Below are positions 1-6,433 of a stretch of 6,433 nt of DNA, in pieces; the first letter of the stretch is position 1; each line of letters begins with the position of its first letter. Under the pieces are notes generated by a model. That model was not told the origin of the DNA. It searched no databases and was given only the letters and a program-made list of their open reading frames with translations. The position numbers were made by a program, and so were the translations under genes. The DNA is from Gammaproteobacteria bacterium (GTDB lineage: Bacteria; Pseudomonadota; Gammaproteobacteria; HK1), in the NCBI GenBank assembly GCA_022822245.1, contig JAJECB010000464.1, positions 1 to 6,433 on the forward strand. Direction: 5' to 3'.

Positions 1-813
1 GAGGTCGCCGGGCGGGATCCGGAAGCGAGTCCGGGTCTCGACCGGGGTCACGTCCACCGCCCGCAGGTCCGCCTCCTCGTGCAAGCCGTACGTCACGACC
101 GGTCTCGACACCTGCGGCAGCACCGCGCGCACCCCCGGATCGTCCGCGCACAGGACGGCCAGGCCATAGAACGGCAGATGGCGGAGGAACTCGACGAACG
201 CGGCGTGCAGGCGCGACTCGTCCTGATCCCAGGTCTCCATGTGGTCGTGGTCGATGTTGGTCACGACCGCCATCTCCGGCCATAGACGAAGGAAGGACTC
301 GTCGCTCTCGTCGGCCTCGGCCACGATGTAGCGACCGTCGCCGAGACGCCCGTTCGCGCCGGATGCGAGCAGGCGCCCGCCGATGACGAACGTCGGGTCG
401 AGCCCGCCGGCGCTGAGGACGCTGGTCACGAGACTGGTCGTGGTGGTCTTCCCGTGGGTGCCGGCGACCGCGATGCCGTGACGGAAGCGCATGATCTCGC
501 CGAGCATCTCTGCTCTCGGAACGACCGGGATCTGACGCTCGCGTGCCGCCTCGAGCTCGGGGTTTCCGGGCGGAATAGCGGTCGAGACGACCACCACGTC
601 GCAGTCCCGGACGTGGTCCGGGTGATGGCCGGAATGGACGCGGACGCCGAGCCCGGACAACCGCCCGGTCATCTCGTTCGGGTGGAGATCCGAACCGCTG
701 ACCTCGAAGCCGAGGGTATGCAGGACCTCCGCAATCCCGCCCATCCCCGCGCCTCCGATCCCGATGAGATGGATGCGGCGGATTCGGTCGAGGCCGTGGC
801 GGCGCGCGGTCAT
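1..813 (-). CDS. murC: MurC, UDP-MurNAc:L-Ala ligase (3' truncated by window edge)
   Basis: This cytoplasmic ligase adds L-alanine to UDP-MurNAc, the first amino acid of the stem peptide. I translated it directly from the minus strand: 271 codons are open from ATG at 813 to the left edge with no stop, about 55% of a typical protein (E. coli 491). The UDP-binding domain has [17 protein letters not shown] (15-31) and SGSDL (39-43), followed by VVVVSTAIP (73-81) and [16 protein letters not shown] (98-113). The central domain has [12 protein letters not shown], the ATP phosphate loop (117-128), DPTFVIGG (139-146), [11 protein letters not shown] (164-174), [11 protein letters not shown] (185-195) and [14 protein letters not shown] (213-226). 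GTHGKTTT and EADESD are MurC-specific. The fragment ends before the expected PGRHN motif, so all of the C-terminal glutamate-ligase domain is missing. The ATG overlaps the murG TGA (ATGA), with GGAG 7 nt upstream. Confidence 0.96.
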   Translation of the reverse strand, partial: MTARRHGLDRIRRIHLIGIGGAGMGGIAEVLHTLGFEVSGSDLHPNEMTGRLSGLGVRVHSGHHPDHVRDCDVVVVSTAIPPGNPELEAARERQIPVVPRAEMLGEIMRFRHGIAVAGTHGKTTTTSLVTSVLSAGGLDPTFVIGGRLLASGANGRLGDGRYIVAEADESDESFLRLWPEMAVVTNIDHDHMETWDQDESRLHAAFVEFLRHLPFYGLAVLCADDPGVRAVLPQVSRPVVTYGLHEEADLRAVDVTPVETRTRFRIPPGDL

Positions 814-1919
814 CCCTGCTCTCCGAGCGGTCCCGAGAACACCGGAGGACATTCGTACTCGCGGCAGCACGCGGCGACCCGTTCGGCCGCGTCCCTCCGC
901 CCGCTCTGCCAGGCCGCCTCCGCCATGGCGAGCCGGCGCTCCCGATCGGCGGCAAGCTCGCCGATGAGGGTGGCGAGCCGCGCGACGATGTCCCCTTCCT
1001 CCGGAACGACGCAAGCCGCTCCGCGCCGCTCGAGGAAGCGCGCGTTTGCGGTCTGGTGGTCGTCGGCCGCCCACGGATAGGGCACGAGGATCGAGCCCAC
1101 CCCGGCCGCGGAGAGCTCCGCGACGGTGCTCGCCCCGGCCCGGCACACCGCGACGTCCGCCCACGCGTAGGCCTCGGCGACATCCTCCACGAAGGCGGTC
1201 ACCGTCGCTTCGATCCCCGCCTCGCGGTAGCGCTCCCGGGTGGCGTCGGCCTGCCCGCCTTCGCCCGCCTGGTGACGGATCTCGAGGGGCCGCCCCACGC
1301 GGGCCACCGCCGCCGGCGCGGACCGGTTGAGGGCCTCCGCACCCTGGCTTCCCCCGAGGACGAGCACCCGCAGGACCGCCCCCCGATCGGCGTGGCGCGC
1401 GGCCGGCGGAGGAAGGGCGGAGAACGCGGCCCGCACCGGGTTCCCGGTAGTGCGGAGCCACCCTTTCCCACGGCGTGTGAACGTGTCGGAGAAGCTCTCC
1501 ATGATTCCCGTCGCAATACGGGCGAGCACCCGGTTCGCGAGACCCGGAATCGCGTTCTGCTCGTGGATGAGCAGGGGACGGCGGAGCAGCCACGCCGCGA
1601 CCCCGCCCGGGGCCGAAACGAACCCGCCCATGCCGAGGACGAGGGCGGGGCGGATGCGGAGCAGGATCGCGGCCGCCTGCACAAGCGCCACCGCCGTCGC
1701 CGCGAACGCTCCCGGGCGGCGCGCGCCCCGGAACCGGCGCGTGGAGATGAAATGGAGGGGAATCCGGGCGCCCGGCACCACCCTCGCCTCGATGCCCCGC
1801 CGGGTCCCGACCCAGCTCACCGCCCAGCCGTCCTCTCGCAGCCGGTCGGCGACCGCGAGGGCGGGGAACACGTGCCCCCCGGTCCCGCCCGCGAAGATGC
1901 ATATCCGGGTCCCGGTCAT
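810..1919 (-). CDS. murG: MurG, lipid I GlcNAc transferase (lipid II synthase)
   Basis: This peripheral membrane GT-B glycosyltransferase moves GlcNAc from UDP-GlcNAc to lipid I, producing lipid II on the cytoplasmic face. The protein is 369 residues (E. coli 355). The N-terminal acceptor domain has the glycine loop [11 protein letters not shown] with H16 (9-19), a hydrophobic membrane-association patch (about 71-96), [12 protein letters not shown] (95-106) and HEQNAIPG (119-126). GNPVR (159-163) leads into the second Rossmann domain, which has [11 protein letters not shown] (188-198), HQAGEG (216-221), [20 protein letters not shown] (243-262), ASTVAE with the UDP-ribose-binding glutamate E268 (263-268) and DDHQTANA (286-293). 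The start is ATG at 1919, sharing ATGA with the ftsW stop and preceded by a strong Shine-Dalgarno sequence. The frame remains open 134 codons upstream across ftsW, but that extension precedes the canonical MurG N-terminus and is rejected. The last 19 or so residues form a Cys/Pro-containing tail with no family motif. Confidence 0.97.
   Translation of the reverse strand: MTGTRICIFAGGTGGHVFPALAVADRLREDGWAVSWVGTRRGIEARVVPGARIPLHFISTRRFRGARRPGAFAATAVALVQAAAILLRIRPALVLGMGGFVSAPGGVAAWLLRRPLLIHEQNAIPGLANRVLARIATGIMESFSDTFTRRGKGWLRTTGNPVRAAFSALPPPAARHADRGAVLRVLVLGGSQGAEALNRSAPAAVARVGRPLEIRHQAGEGGQADATRERYREAGIEATVTAFVEDVAEAYAWADVAVCRAGASTVAELSAAGVGSILVPYPWAADDHQTANARFLERRGAACVVPEEGDIVARLATLIGELAADRERRLAMAEAAWQSGRRDAAERVAACCREYECPPVFSGPLGEQG
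821..824 (-). promoter_or_regulatory. Ribosome binding site for murC
   Basis: The coding strand reads GGAG followed by 7 nt and then ATG at 813. The site lies within the final codons of murG. It supports the chosen murC start, which also gives the expected spacing to the GIGGAGM nucleotide-binding motif. Confidence 0.65.
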
Positions 1920-3073
1920 CGGGCGTCCTCCCCCTCCCGGCGCGCGTCGCGATCGATGCGCACGAGGAGGCCGAGGGCCAGGCAGCTCGCCACGAGGTTG
2001 TTCCCGCCGTAGCTCATGAACGGCAGGGCGAGTCCCTTGGTGGGCAGGGCGCCGATGTTCACCCCGATGTTGATCCAGGCCTGGACGCCGAGCGACAGGC
2101 CGAGCCCGTACGCGAGATGGCCGTTGAACGGCTGCCCGCATTCGATGGCCCGACCGGCGATGACGAAGGCACGGAAGATGAGCACCGTGAACGCGAGGAT
2201 CACCGCCGCCATCCCGACGAAGCCCAGCTCCTCGCCGACCACCGCGAACAGGAAGTCCGTATGCGCGGCCGGAAGGTAGAAGAGCTTCTGCACACTCCCC
2301 CCGAGTCCGGCGCCGAACCACTCGCCGCGGCCGATCGCGATGAGGGCCTGGACGAGCTGGAAGCCGTCACCGTACGGGGCCTCGAAGGGAGCGAGGAACG
2401 TCAGCAGGCGCCGCAGGCGGTACGGCTCGGTGACGGCGAGCGCCGCCATCGCGATCGCGAGAGCCGCGCTCCAGGCCGCGAAGGTGCGAAACGGCACGCC
2501 GGCGATGAAGAGCATCCCCACCAGGGTGAGCCCGAGGACGACCACGGTGCCGAAATCTGGTTCGGCAAGCAGGAGCACGCCGACGAGACAGAAGACCGAG
2601 ATCGGAACGAGCGCGTACCGTCCGTACAGCCGGACCTTCTCTCCCTGCTGCGCGAGGTAGGCCGCGAGGTAGACGACGAACACGATCTTCATCGCCTCTC
2701 CCGGGTGGAAGGTGACGACACCGAGATCGAGCCACCGGACCGCCCCGTTGGCCTCGAGCCCGAGGCCCGGGATCAGCACCGCGCTCAAGGCCGCGATGCC
2801 GGCGAAGAGGACCAGGGTCGCGAACCGCCGCCAGTAACGCGGGTCGATGAGCGCCGCCACCGCGCCGCAGGCGATCCCGACCGCGAGCGCCGCGCACTGG
2901 CGCCAGAAGAAGTGCAGGGACGACTCGAACTTCCCGTCCGCGATGGAGATCGACGCGGACGCCACCATCACGAGGCCGACGAGGATCAGGGCGCAGGCGG
3001 AGATCGCGAGCCCGGGGTCGACCCGCCACGAGCCCGTGCCGGACTGGTTCGCGGCGTGAAGCGTCCTGTTCAT
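1916..3073 (-). CDS. ftsW: FtsW, septal peptidoglycan glycosyltransferase (SEDS family)
   Basis: This polytopic inner-membrane SEDS protein polymerises lipid II into glycan strands at the division septum with its partner PBP3 (FtsI). The protein is 385 residues from ATG at 3073 (E. coli 414), with a hydrophilic head of about 20 residues and then about ten hydrophobic segments. Motifs include NGAVRW (109-114), HPGEAMK (123-129), AEPDFGT (170-176), [14 protein letters not shown] (241-254), [13 protein letters not shown] (256-268), AHTDFLFA with the expected catalytic aspartate D273 (270-277), GEELGFVG (280-287), [12 protein letters not shown] (337-348) and SYGGNN (354-359). Position between murD and murG supports FtsW over its paralogue RodA. 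ATG at 3073 is preferred because GGAG lies 9 nt upstream; GTG at 3091 would add six residues but lacks a ribosome binding site. HPGE and SYGGNN differ from the usual QP[SA]E and SYGGSS. The TGA overlaps the murG ATG. Confidence 0.96.
   Translation of the reverse strand: MNRTLHAANQSGTGSWRVDPGLAISACALILVGLVMVASASISIADGKFESSLHFFWRQCAALAVGIACGAVAALIDPRYWRRFATLVLFAGIAALSAVLIPGLGLEANGAVRWLDLGVVTFHPGEAMKIVFVVYLAAYLAQQGEKVRLYGRYALVPISVFCLVGVLLLAEPDFGTVVVLGLTLVGMLFIAGVPFRTFAAWSAALAIAMAALAVTEPYRLRRLLTFLAPFEAPYGDGFQLVQALIAIGRGEWFGAGLGGSVQKLFYLPAAHTDFLFAVVGEELGFVGMAAVILAFTVLIFRAFVIAGRAIECGQPFNGHLAYGLGLSLGVQAWINIGVNIGALPTKGLALPFMSYGGNNLVASCLALGLLVRIDRDARREGEDAR
1926..1934 (-). promoter_or_regulatory. Strong ribosome binding site for murG
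   Basis: On the coding strand this reads GGGGGAGGA, and the GGAGGA core lies 6 nt before the murG ATG at 1919. It sits inside the last codons of ftsW. It is the best Shine-Dalgarno match in the window, so murG can recruit ribosomes itself as well as through the ATGA overlap with ftsW. It also fixes the murG start against the longer open frame. Confidence 0.8.
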
Positions 3074-3090
3074 GCCGGTGCGCTCCGGCA
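3073..3090 (-). promoter_or_regulatory. Small hairpin over the ftsW translation start
   Basis: In the transcript, TGCCGG and CCGGCA form a perfect 6-bp stem around the loop AGCGCA. The second arm ends at the A of the ftsW ATG, and the GGAG ribosome binding site (3086-3083) lies half in the first arm and half in the loop. The stem could reduce initiation at ftsW unless ribosomes arriving from murD open it. Short GC-rich stems occur by chance in DNA of this composition, so function is inferred only from placement. Confidence 0.35.
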
Positions 3091-3116
3091 CTCATGCGCC
3101 CGGGGGAGCACGCCGC

Positions 3117-4484
3117 TCACGCCGGCCACCCTCCCCCGTCGGCGAGCACCTCGGCACGGAAGTCCCGGCCCCGTTCGCGGTAGTCGCCGTACATGTCCCA
3201 GCTCGCGCACGCCGGCGAGAGCAGCACGGCGTCGCCCGGCCGCGCCGCCTCCCGGGCCCGGGCGACCGCTTCGGCCATCGTGCCGGCGCTCGCGACCGGC
3301 ACATGTCCCTCGACGAGGCTCCGGATCACGGGTGCGTCCCGGCCGATCAGCACGACCTTGCGGATCCTCCCCGCGGACTCGCGCAGGGCCCGGCCGAGGG
3401 GCTCGAAGTCCGCGCCCTTGCCGTCGCCTCCCGCGATGAGGACGAGCGGGACCTCGAAGCCGCCCACCGCGGCGACGGTCGCGCCGACGTTGGTCCCCTT
3501 CGAGTCGTCGTACCAGCGAACGCCACCGGTGCTGGCGACCGGCTCGCAGCGGTGCGCGAGCCCGCGGAACGCCCGGAGCGCGCCGTCGATCGCCCTTGTG
3601 TCGATCCCGAGGTCGTCCGCGATCGCCATCGCGGCGAGGGCGTTGAGCGCGTTGTGGCGGCCGGGGAGGGACAGGTGGGCGACCGGGAACCGTCGTTCGG
3701 TCCCGCGTGCGAGCCACGCCCCGGCCCCGTCCCCGACGATTCCGTACTCACCTTCCCGGGGCCGCTCCGAGGTAAAGGAGACCACCCGCGTGCCCTCCCG
3801 GGCGAGACGGATGCCGAGATCCTCGAGCCAGGGGTCGTCGCGGCCGACCACCGCCGCCTCCGCGCCCCGGAATACGCGGGCCTTGGCCGCGCGGTAGTCC
3901 TCGAACCCCTCGTGCCGGTCGAGATGGTCGGGGCTCACGTTGAGAAGGGCCGCGGTGCGCGGGCGGAGCGATCGGGTCGTCTCGAGCTGAAAGCTCGAGA
4001 GCTCGACGACGTGAAGGTCCGGCTCGCGCTCGACGAGGCTGAGGGCGGGTGGACCGAAGTTGCCGCCGAGGGCCGACCGCCGGCCCCCCGCCTCGGCCAT
4101 CGCGTGCACCCACGCGCAGACCGTGCTCTTGCCGTTCGTCCCGGTCACCGCGACGACGGGGGCCCGGGCCACGCGGGCGAACAGCTCCACCTCCCCGAGG
4201 ACCGGCACGCCGCGGCGGGCCGCGGCCGCGGCCGCCGGTTCGCGCGGCGACACCCCGGGACTCAGCACGAGCTCGACCGCCTCCTCGAACCACTCCCGGT
4301 CGAATCCCCCGAGGCGCATCTCGGCCTCGGGAAGCGCCCGGCGCGCCTCCGCCTCGCGGGGCGGGGACGGGCGGCTGTCCGACAGGGCGACATCGACCCC
4401 GTGCGCATGCAGGTGCCGCGCGCACGCGAGACCCGTGTCGCCGAGCCCGACCACGACCGTGCGCCCGTGCACCATCCGGGTCAC
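3117..4484 (-). CDS. murD: MurD, UDP-MurNAc-L-Ala:D-Glu ligase
   Basis: This cytoplasmic ATP-dependent ligase adds D-glutamate to UDP-MurNAc-L-alanine. The protein is 455 residues from GTG at 4484 (E. coli 438). The N-terminal domain has VVVGLGDTGLA (10-20), SPGV (75-78) and GEVELF (97-102). The central domain has GTNGKST, the ATP phosphate loop (115-121), GGNFG (140-144), ELSSFQLE (161-168), NVSPDHLDRH (182-191) and the likely carbamylated lysine K201 in YRAAKARV. The C-terminal domain follows PGRHNALN (274-281) with FRGLAHRCE (306-314), DDSKGTN (326-332), AGGDGKGADF (351-360) and SPACASWDMYGDYRERG (423-439). SSFQLE and DDSKGTN are specific to MurD. GTG follows the mraY TAG with no gap and gives the same distance to GLG as in E. 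coli. ATG at 4475, three codons in, is a credible alternative. Residues 84-89 are six alanines encoded by a GC-only tract, probably a linker between domains. Confidence 0.97.
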   Translation of the reverse strand: MTRMVHGRTVVVGLGDTGLACARHLHAHGVDVALSDSRPSPPREAEARRALPEAEMRLGGFDREWFEEAVELVLSPGVSPREPAAAAAARRGVPVLGEVELFARVARAPVVAVTGTNGKSTVCAWVHAMAEAGGRRSALGGNFGPPALSLVEREPDLHVVELSSFQLETTRSLRPRTAALLNVSPDHLDRHEGFEDYRAAKARVFRGAEAAVVGRDDPWLEDLGIRLAREGTRVVSFTSERPREGEYGIVGDGAGAWLARGTERRFPVAHLSLPGRHNALNALAAMAIADDLGIDTRAIDGALRAFRGLAHRCEPVASTGGVRWYDDSKGTNVGATVAAVGGFEVPLVLIAGGDGKGADFEPLGRALRESAGRIRKVVLIGRDAPVIRSLVEGHVPVASAGTMAEAVARAREAARPGDAVLLSPACASWDMYGDYRERGRDFRAEVLADGGGWPA

Positions 4485-4496
4485 CTACCGCACCTT
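4481..4496 (-). promoter_or_regulatory. Two overlapping ribosome binding sites for alternative murD starts
   Basis: The coding strand carries AAGGTG (4496-4491) 6 nt before the GTG start at 4484. It also carries AGGTGA (4486-4481) 5 nt before an in-frame ATG at 4475. The second site is made from the mraY stop codon plus the GTG start itself. Both are plausible, so the murD N-terminus is uncertain by three residues. Matching the E. coli distance to the GLG motif slightly favours GTG. Confidence 0.55.
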
Positions 4497-5555
4497 GAGG
4501 GTCGCGAGCCCGACGAGGACGAGCACCAGGGTGACGATCCACAGGCGCACGATGACGCGGGGCTCCGGCCACCCCTTGAGCTCGAAGTGGTGGTGGAGGG
4601 GAGCCATGCGGAAGATCCGCCGTCCGGTCATCCGGAACGAGGCGACCTGGAGGATCACCGAGACCGTCTCCATGACGAACACCCCCCCCATGACGAACAG
4701 GACGATCTCCTGACGGCACACCACCGCGATGGTGCCGAGCGCGGCCCCGAGGGCGAGCGCGCCGATGTCGCCCATGAAGACCTGGGCGGGATAGGTGTTG
4801 AACCACAGGAACCCGAGGCCCGCGCCCACGATGGAAGCGCACACGACGGTCACCTCGCCGACCCCGGCGATGGCGGGAAACGCGAGGTAGGAGGCGAACT
4901 GGCTGTGCCCCGCCACGTAGACGAAGACCGCGAGCGCGCTCGCGATGAGGACGGTGTGCCCGATTGCGTGGCCGTCGAGCCCGTCGGAAAGATTGACCGC
5001 GTTGCTCGTGCCGACGATCACGAAGTAGGTGAGGGGGATGTAGAGCCAGCCGAGGTCGAGGGCCACGTCCTTGACGACAGGCACGATGAGCTGGAGCTCG
5101 GCCGCCCCCTCGGCGGAGGCATAGAGGAAGAGCGCCCCGGAGAGCCCGACGAGGGACTGCAGCAGGAACTTCAGGCGCGCGGACATGCCTCGGCCCCGGG
5201 TGAGCTTGCGGTAGTCGTCCAGCCACCCCACCGCGCCGAACGCGAGGGTCATCGCCAGCACCACCCACACGAAGCGGTTCGAGAGATCGGCCCACAGCAG
5301 GGTGGACGCGAAGATCGCGAACAGGACGAACGTCCCGCCCATGGTGGGGGTCCCCGCCTTCGCGTGATGCGACTGCGGACCGTCCTCCCGGACGACCTCG
5401 CCGAAGCGGCGCAGGCGGCGGATGGCCTCCGGACCGATCACGAGCGCGATGAGGAGCGCGGTCAGCACTGCGCACACCGCCCGCAGGGTGATGTACCGGA
5501 AGACCCCGAAACCGCTGTGCAGCTCGGCCAGCGCTTCGAAGAGCACGTTCAGCAT
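4485..5555 (-). CDS. mraY: MraY, phospho-MurNAc-pentapeptide transferase (lipid I synthase)
   Basis: This integral membrane enzyme transfers phospho-MurNAc-pentapeptide from UDP to undecaprenyl phosphate, making lipid I on the inner face of the membrane. The protein is 356 residues (E. coli 360) with about ten hydrophobic segments. Family motifs occur in order: [17 protein letters not shown] (58-74), GWLDDYRK with the aspartate pair D113-D114 (110-117), [11 protein letters not shown] (185-195), [11 protein letters not shown] with the third catalytic aspartate D263 (260-270), and [14 protein letters not shown] with the histidine triad (319-332). The C-terminus ends GLATLKVR, as in enterobacterial MraY. 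The start chosen is ATG at 5555, giving MLNVLFEAL. The frame stays open for 277 codons further upstream, but that part lies over murF in another frame and is not protein-like. No Shine-Dalgarno sequence is evident before the ATG, so translational coupling to murF is likely. H196 directly after DGLDG, where leucine is usual, is odd. Confidence 0.98.
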   Translation of the reverse strand: MLNVLFEALAELHSGFGVFRYITLRAVCAVLTALLIALVIGPEAIRRLRRFGEVVREDGPQSHHAKAGTPTMGGTFVLFAIFASTLLWADLSNRFVWVVLAMTLAFGAVGWLDDYRKLTRGRGMSARLKFLLQSLVGLSGALFLYASAEGAAELQLIVPVVKDVALDLGWLYIPLTYFVIVGTSNAVNLSDGLDGHAIGHTVLIASALAVFVYVAGHSQFASYLAFPAIAGVGEVTVVCASIVGAGLGFLWFNTYPAQVFMGDIGALALGAALGTIAVVCRQEIVLFVMGGVFVMETVSVILQVASFRMTGRRIFRMAPLHHHFELKGWPEPRVIVRLWIVTLVLVLVGLATLKVR

Positions 5556-6433
5556 CGGCCGCCGAGCGCCTGCACGACGCTCTCCATTCCCATCGAACGC
5601 GAGCCCTTGACGAGCACCGTGATCGGAGACTGCGACCGCAGCTCCAGGTCCGCCCGAAGCTCCGCCACCAGCGCGTCGTGCGAAGGGTGATGCCGCCCCC
5701 CCGGACCGAATGCGCGCACGGCCTCCGCGCAGAGCGGACCGAGGCCATACAGCCGAGCGACACCCCGCTCGCGGGCGAGGCGGCCCGCCTGGGCGTGGAG
5801 GTCGCGCTCCTCGTCGCCGAGCTCGGCCATGTCTCCGAGGGCAAGCCAGCATTCCCCGCCACGGCCGGCGAGCACGTCGAGTGCGGCTCGCAGCGAGCCC
5901 GGGTTGGCGTTGTAGGTGTCGTCGACAAGGACCGAGCCGCCGCGGAGCGGGCGCATGCAAAGACGCCCCGGCACCGGCCGCACCTCCTCGAGCCCCTCCC
6001 GGATCGCTTCGAGGGGCTCGCCGATCGCGAGGCTCGCAGCGGTCGCGGCGAGGGCGTTCATGACGTTGTGCCGGCCGGGGAGGGCGAGCTCGACCACCGT
6101 CTCGCCGCGGGGCGTCGCGAGCGCGAGGCGCGAGCCGACCTCCCCCGCCGTGTACTCCGCGCTCACGTCGGCCGGCGATTCGAGGCCGAAGCGGAGGGCC
6201 TCGCGGCCCCCGAGCTGCTCCGCCCAGAAACCCGCGAATCGATCGTCCGCGTTGACGACGCCGGTCCCGTCGGCCGGCAGAGCCTCGAACAGCTCCCCCT
6301 TGGCCCGGGCCACCCCCGCGACGTCGCCGAATCCCTCGAGGTGGGCCGGCGCGCACTGGGTCACAACCCCCACCCGCGGCCCGCACAGCCGGGCCAGCTC
6401 CGCGATCTCCCCCGGGTGGTTGGCGCCCATCTC
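5549..6433 (-). CDS. murF: MurF, UDP-MurNAc-tripeptide:D-Ala-D-Ala ligase (5' truncated by window edge)
   Basis: This is the C-terminal 294 residues of a cytoplasmic Mur ligase that joins D-alanyl-D-alanine to UDP-MurNAc-tripeptide using ATP, the last soluble step of precursor synthesis. The reading frame is open to the right edge and begins inside the central domain at [11 protein letters not shown], which matches E. coli ELGANHQGEIA. Roughly 155 N-terminal residues, including the GT.GKT phosphate loop, therefore lie outside the window. Numbered from the edge, visible motifs are PAHLEGFGD (29-37), AKGE with the likely carbamylated lysine (44-47), PGRHNVMN (119-126), PVPGRL (153-158), [10 protein letters not shown] (171-180), GDMAELG (200-206) and LVKGSR (274-279). 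DDTYNAN and the AHLEGFG form of the central motif separate it from MurC, MurD and MurE. Its TGA stop overlaps the mraY start by 7 nt. One oddity is TQC in place of the usual TN. before PAHLEGFG. Identity is secure; the upstream start cannot be seen. Confidence 0.97.
   Translation of the reverse strand, partial: EMGANHPGEIAELARLCGPRVGVVTQCAPAHLEGFGDVAGVARAKGELFEALPADGTGVVNADDRFAGFWAEQLGGREALRFGLESPADVSAEYTAGEVGSRLALATPRGETVVELALPGRHNVMNALAATAASLAIGEPLEAIREGLEEVRPVPGRLCMRPLRGGSVLVDDTYNANPGSLRAALDVLAGRGGECWLALGDMAELGDEERDLHAQAGRLARERGVARLYGLGPLCAEAVRAFGPGGRHHPSHDALVAELRADLELRSQSPITVLVKGSRSMGMESVVQALGGRC

Noticed and set aside
454..1080. Plus-strand open frame opposite the start of murC and the end of murG
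   Set aside because: Both minus-strand genes here have extensive family motifs, and the plus-strand translation shows no recognisable domain.
1920..2321. In-frame upstream extension of murG by 134 codons
   Set aside because: It overlaps ftsW out of frame, and the canonical MurG N-terminus with its GGTGGH loop and a strong ribosome site define the start at 1919.
2367..3095. Minus-strand open frame of 242 codons starting ATGA just upstream of ftsW
   Set aside because: It is in a different frame from ftsW. The translation is Arg/Ala/Gly/Pro-rich without hydrophobic segments or motifs, while the ftsW frame carries the full SEDS pattern.
4211..4240. GC-only repetitive tract that could be taken for a structural or regulatory repeat
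   Set aside because: It encodes the alanine run at residues 84-89 of MurD and its surroundings, probably a domain linker. Repetitive alanine codons explain it.
4958..4970. A frameshift or pseudogene explanation for the MraY histidines
   Set aside because: The frame is uninterrupted from start to stop and all downstream motifs are intact, so these are substitutions rather than a damaged gene.
3072..5690. Plus-strand open frame of 872 codons antisense to murD and mraY
   Set aside because: It lies wholly opposite well-identified genes. Its translation is rich in Arg, Asp, Glu, His and Gly with no recognisable domain. Such frames arise when GC-rich codon use leaves few stops on the opposite strand.
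3748..5928. Minus-strand open frame of 726 codons across mraY and murD
   Set aside because: It is a second frame over genes with clear motifs, and its translation is Arg/Ala/Gly/Pro low-complexity sequence typical of out-of-frame high-GC DNA.
5556..6386. In-frame upstream extension of mraY by 277 codons, as if a fusion protein
   Set aside because: The extension is murF read in the wrong frame, with Arg/Gly-rich non-protein-like sequence. MraY of normal length begins at 5555.

Overview
This window is a stretch of the division and cell wall (dcw) cluster. Six genes lie head to tail on the minus strand. In transcription order, from the right edge to the left, they are murF (5' end cut off by the window), mraY, murD, ftsW, murG and murC (3' end cut off by the window). 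The order matches the Escherichia coli dcw cluster, so murE is expected beyond the right edge, and the rest of murC, probably followed by ddlB-ftsQ-ftsA-ftsZ, beyond the left edge. The DNA is very GC-rich (about 70-75% in two lines counted by hand). The gene order, the MraY C-terminus ([12 protein letters not shown] followed by an ending in GLATLKVR, without the insertion common in betaproteobacteria) and MurC stretches such as [19 protein letters not shown] point to a high-GC gammaproteobacterium. Genus cannot be judged from the window.

Layout: murF occupies 5549-6433 and overlaps mraY (4485-5555) by 7 nt. The mraY stop directly abuts the GTG start of murD (3117-4484). A gap of about 43 nt, the only real one, separates murD from ftsW (1916-3073) and holds a small hairpin over the ftsW start. 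ftsW overlaps murG (810-1919) by 4 nt (ATGA), and murG overlaps murC (1-813) in the same way. No promoter or terminator was recognised, and no stretch over 300 nt lacks a gene. No tRNA, rRNA, CRISPR array, insertion sequence or attachment site was seen.

Together the genes cover the late cytoplasmic and membrane steps of peptidoglycan synthesis. MurC, MurD and MurF add L-Ala, D-Glu and the terminal D-Ala-D-Ala dipeptide to the UDP-MurNAc precursor. MraY loads phospho-MurNAc-pentapeptide onto undecaprenyl phosphate (lipid I), MurG adds GlcNAc (lipid II), and FtsW polymerises lipid II at the septum. All catalytic motifs checked are present in the visible parts.

I found no novel system here. The observations worth a second look are modest: motif substitutions in FtsW, MraY and MurF, the hairpin at the ftsW start, two competing murD starts, and an unusual MurG tail.
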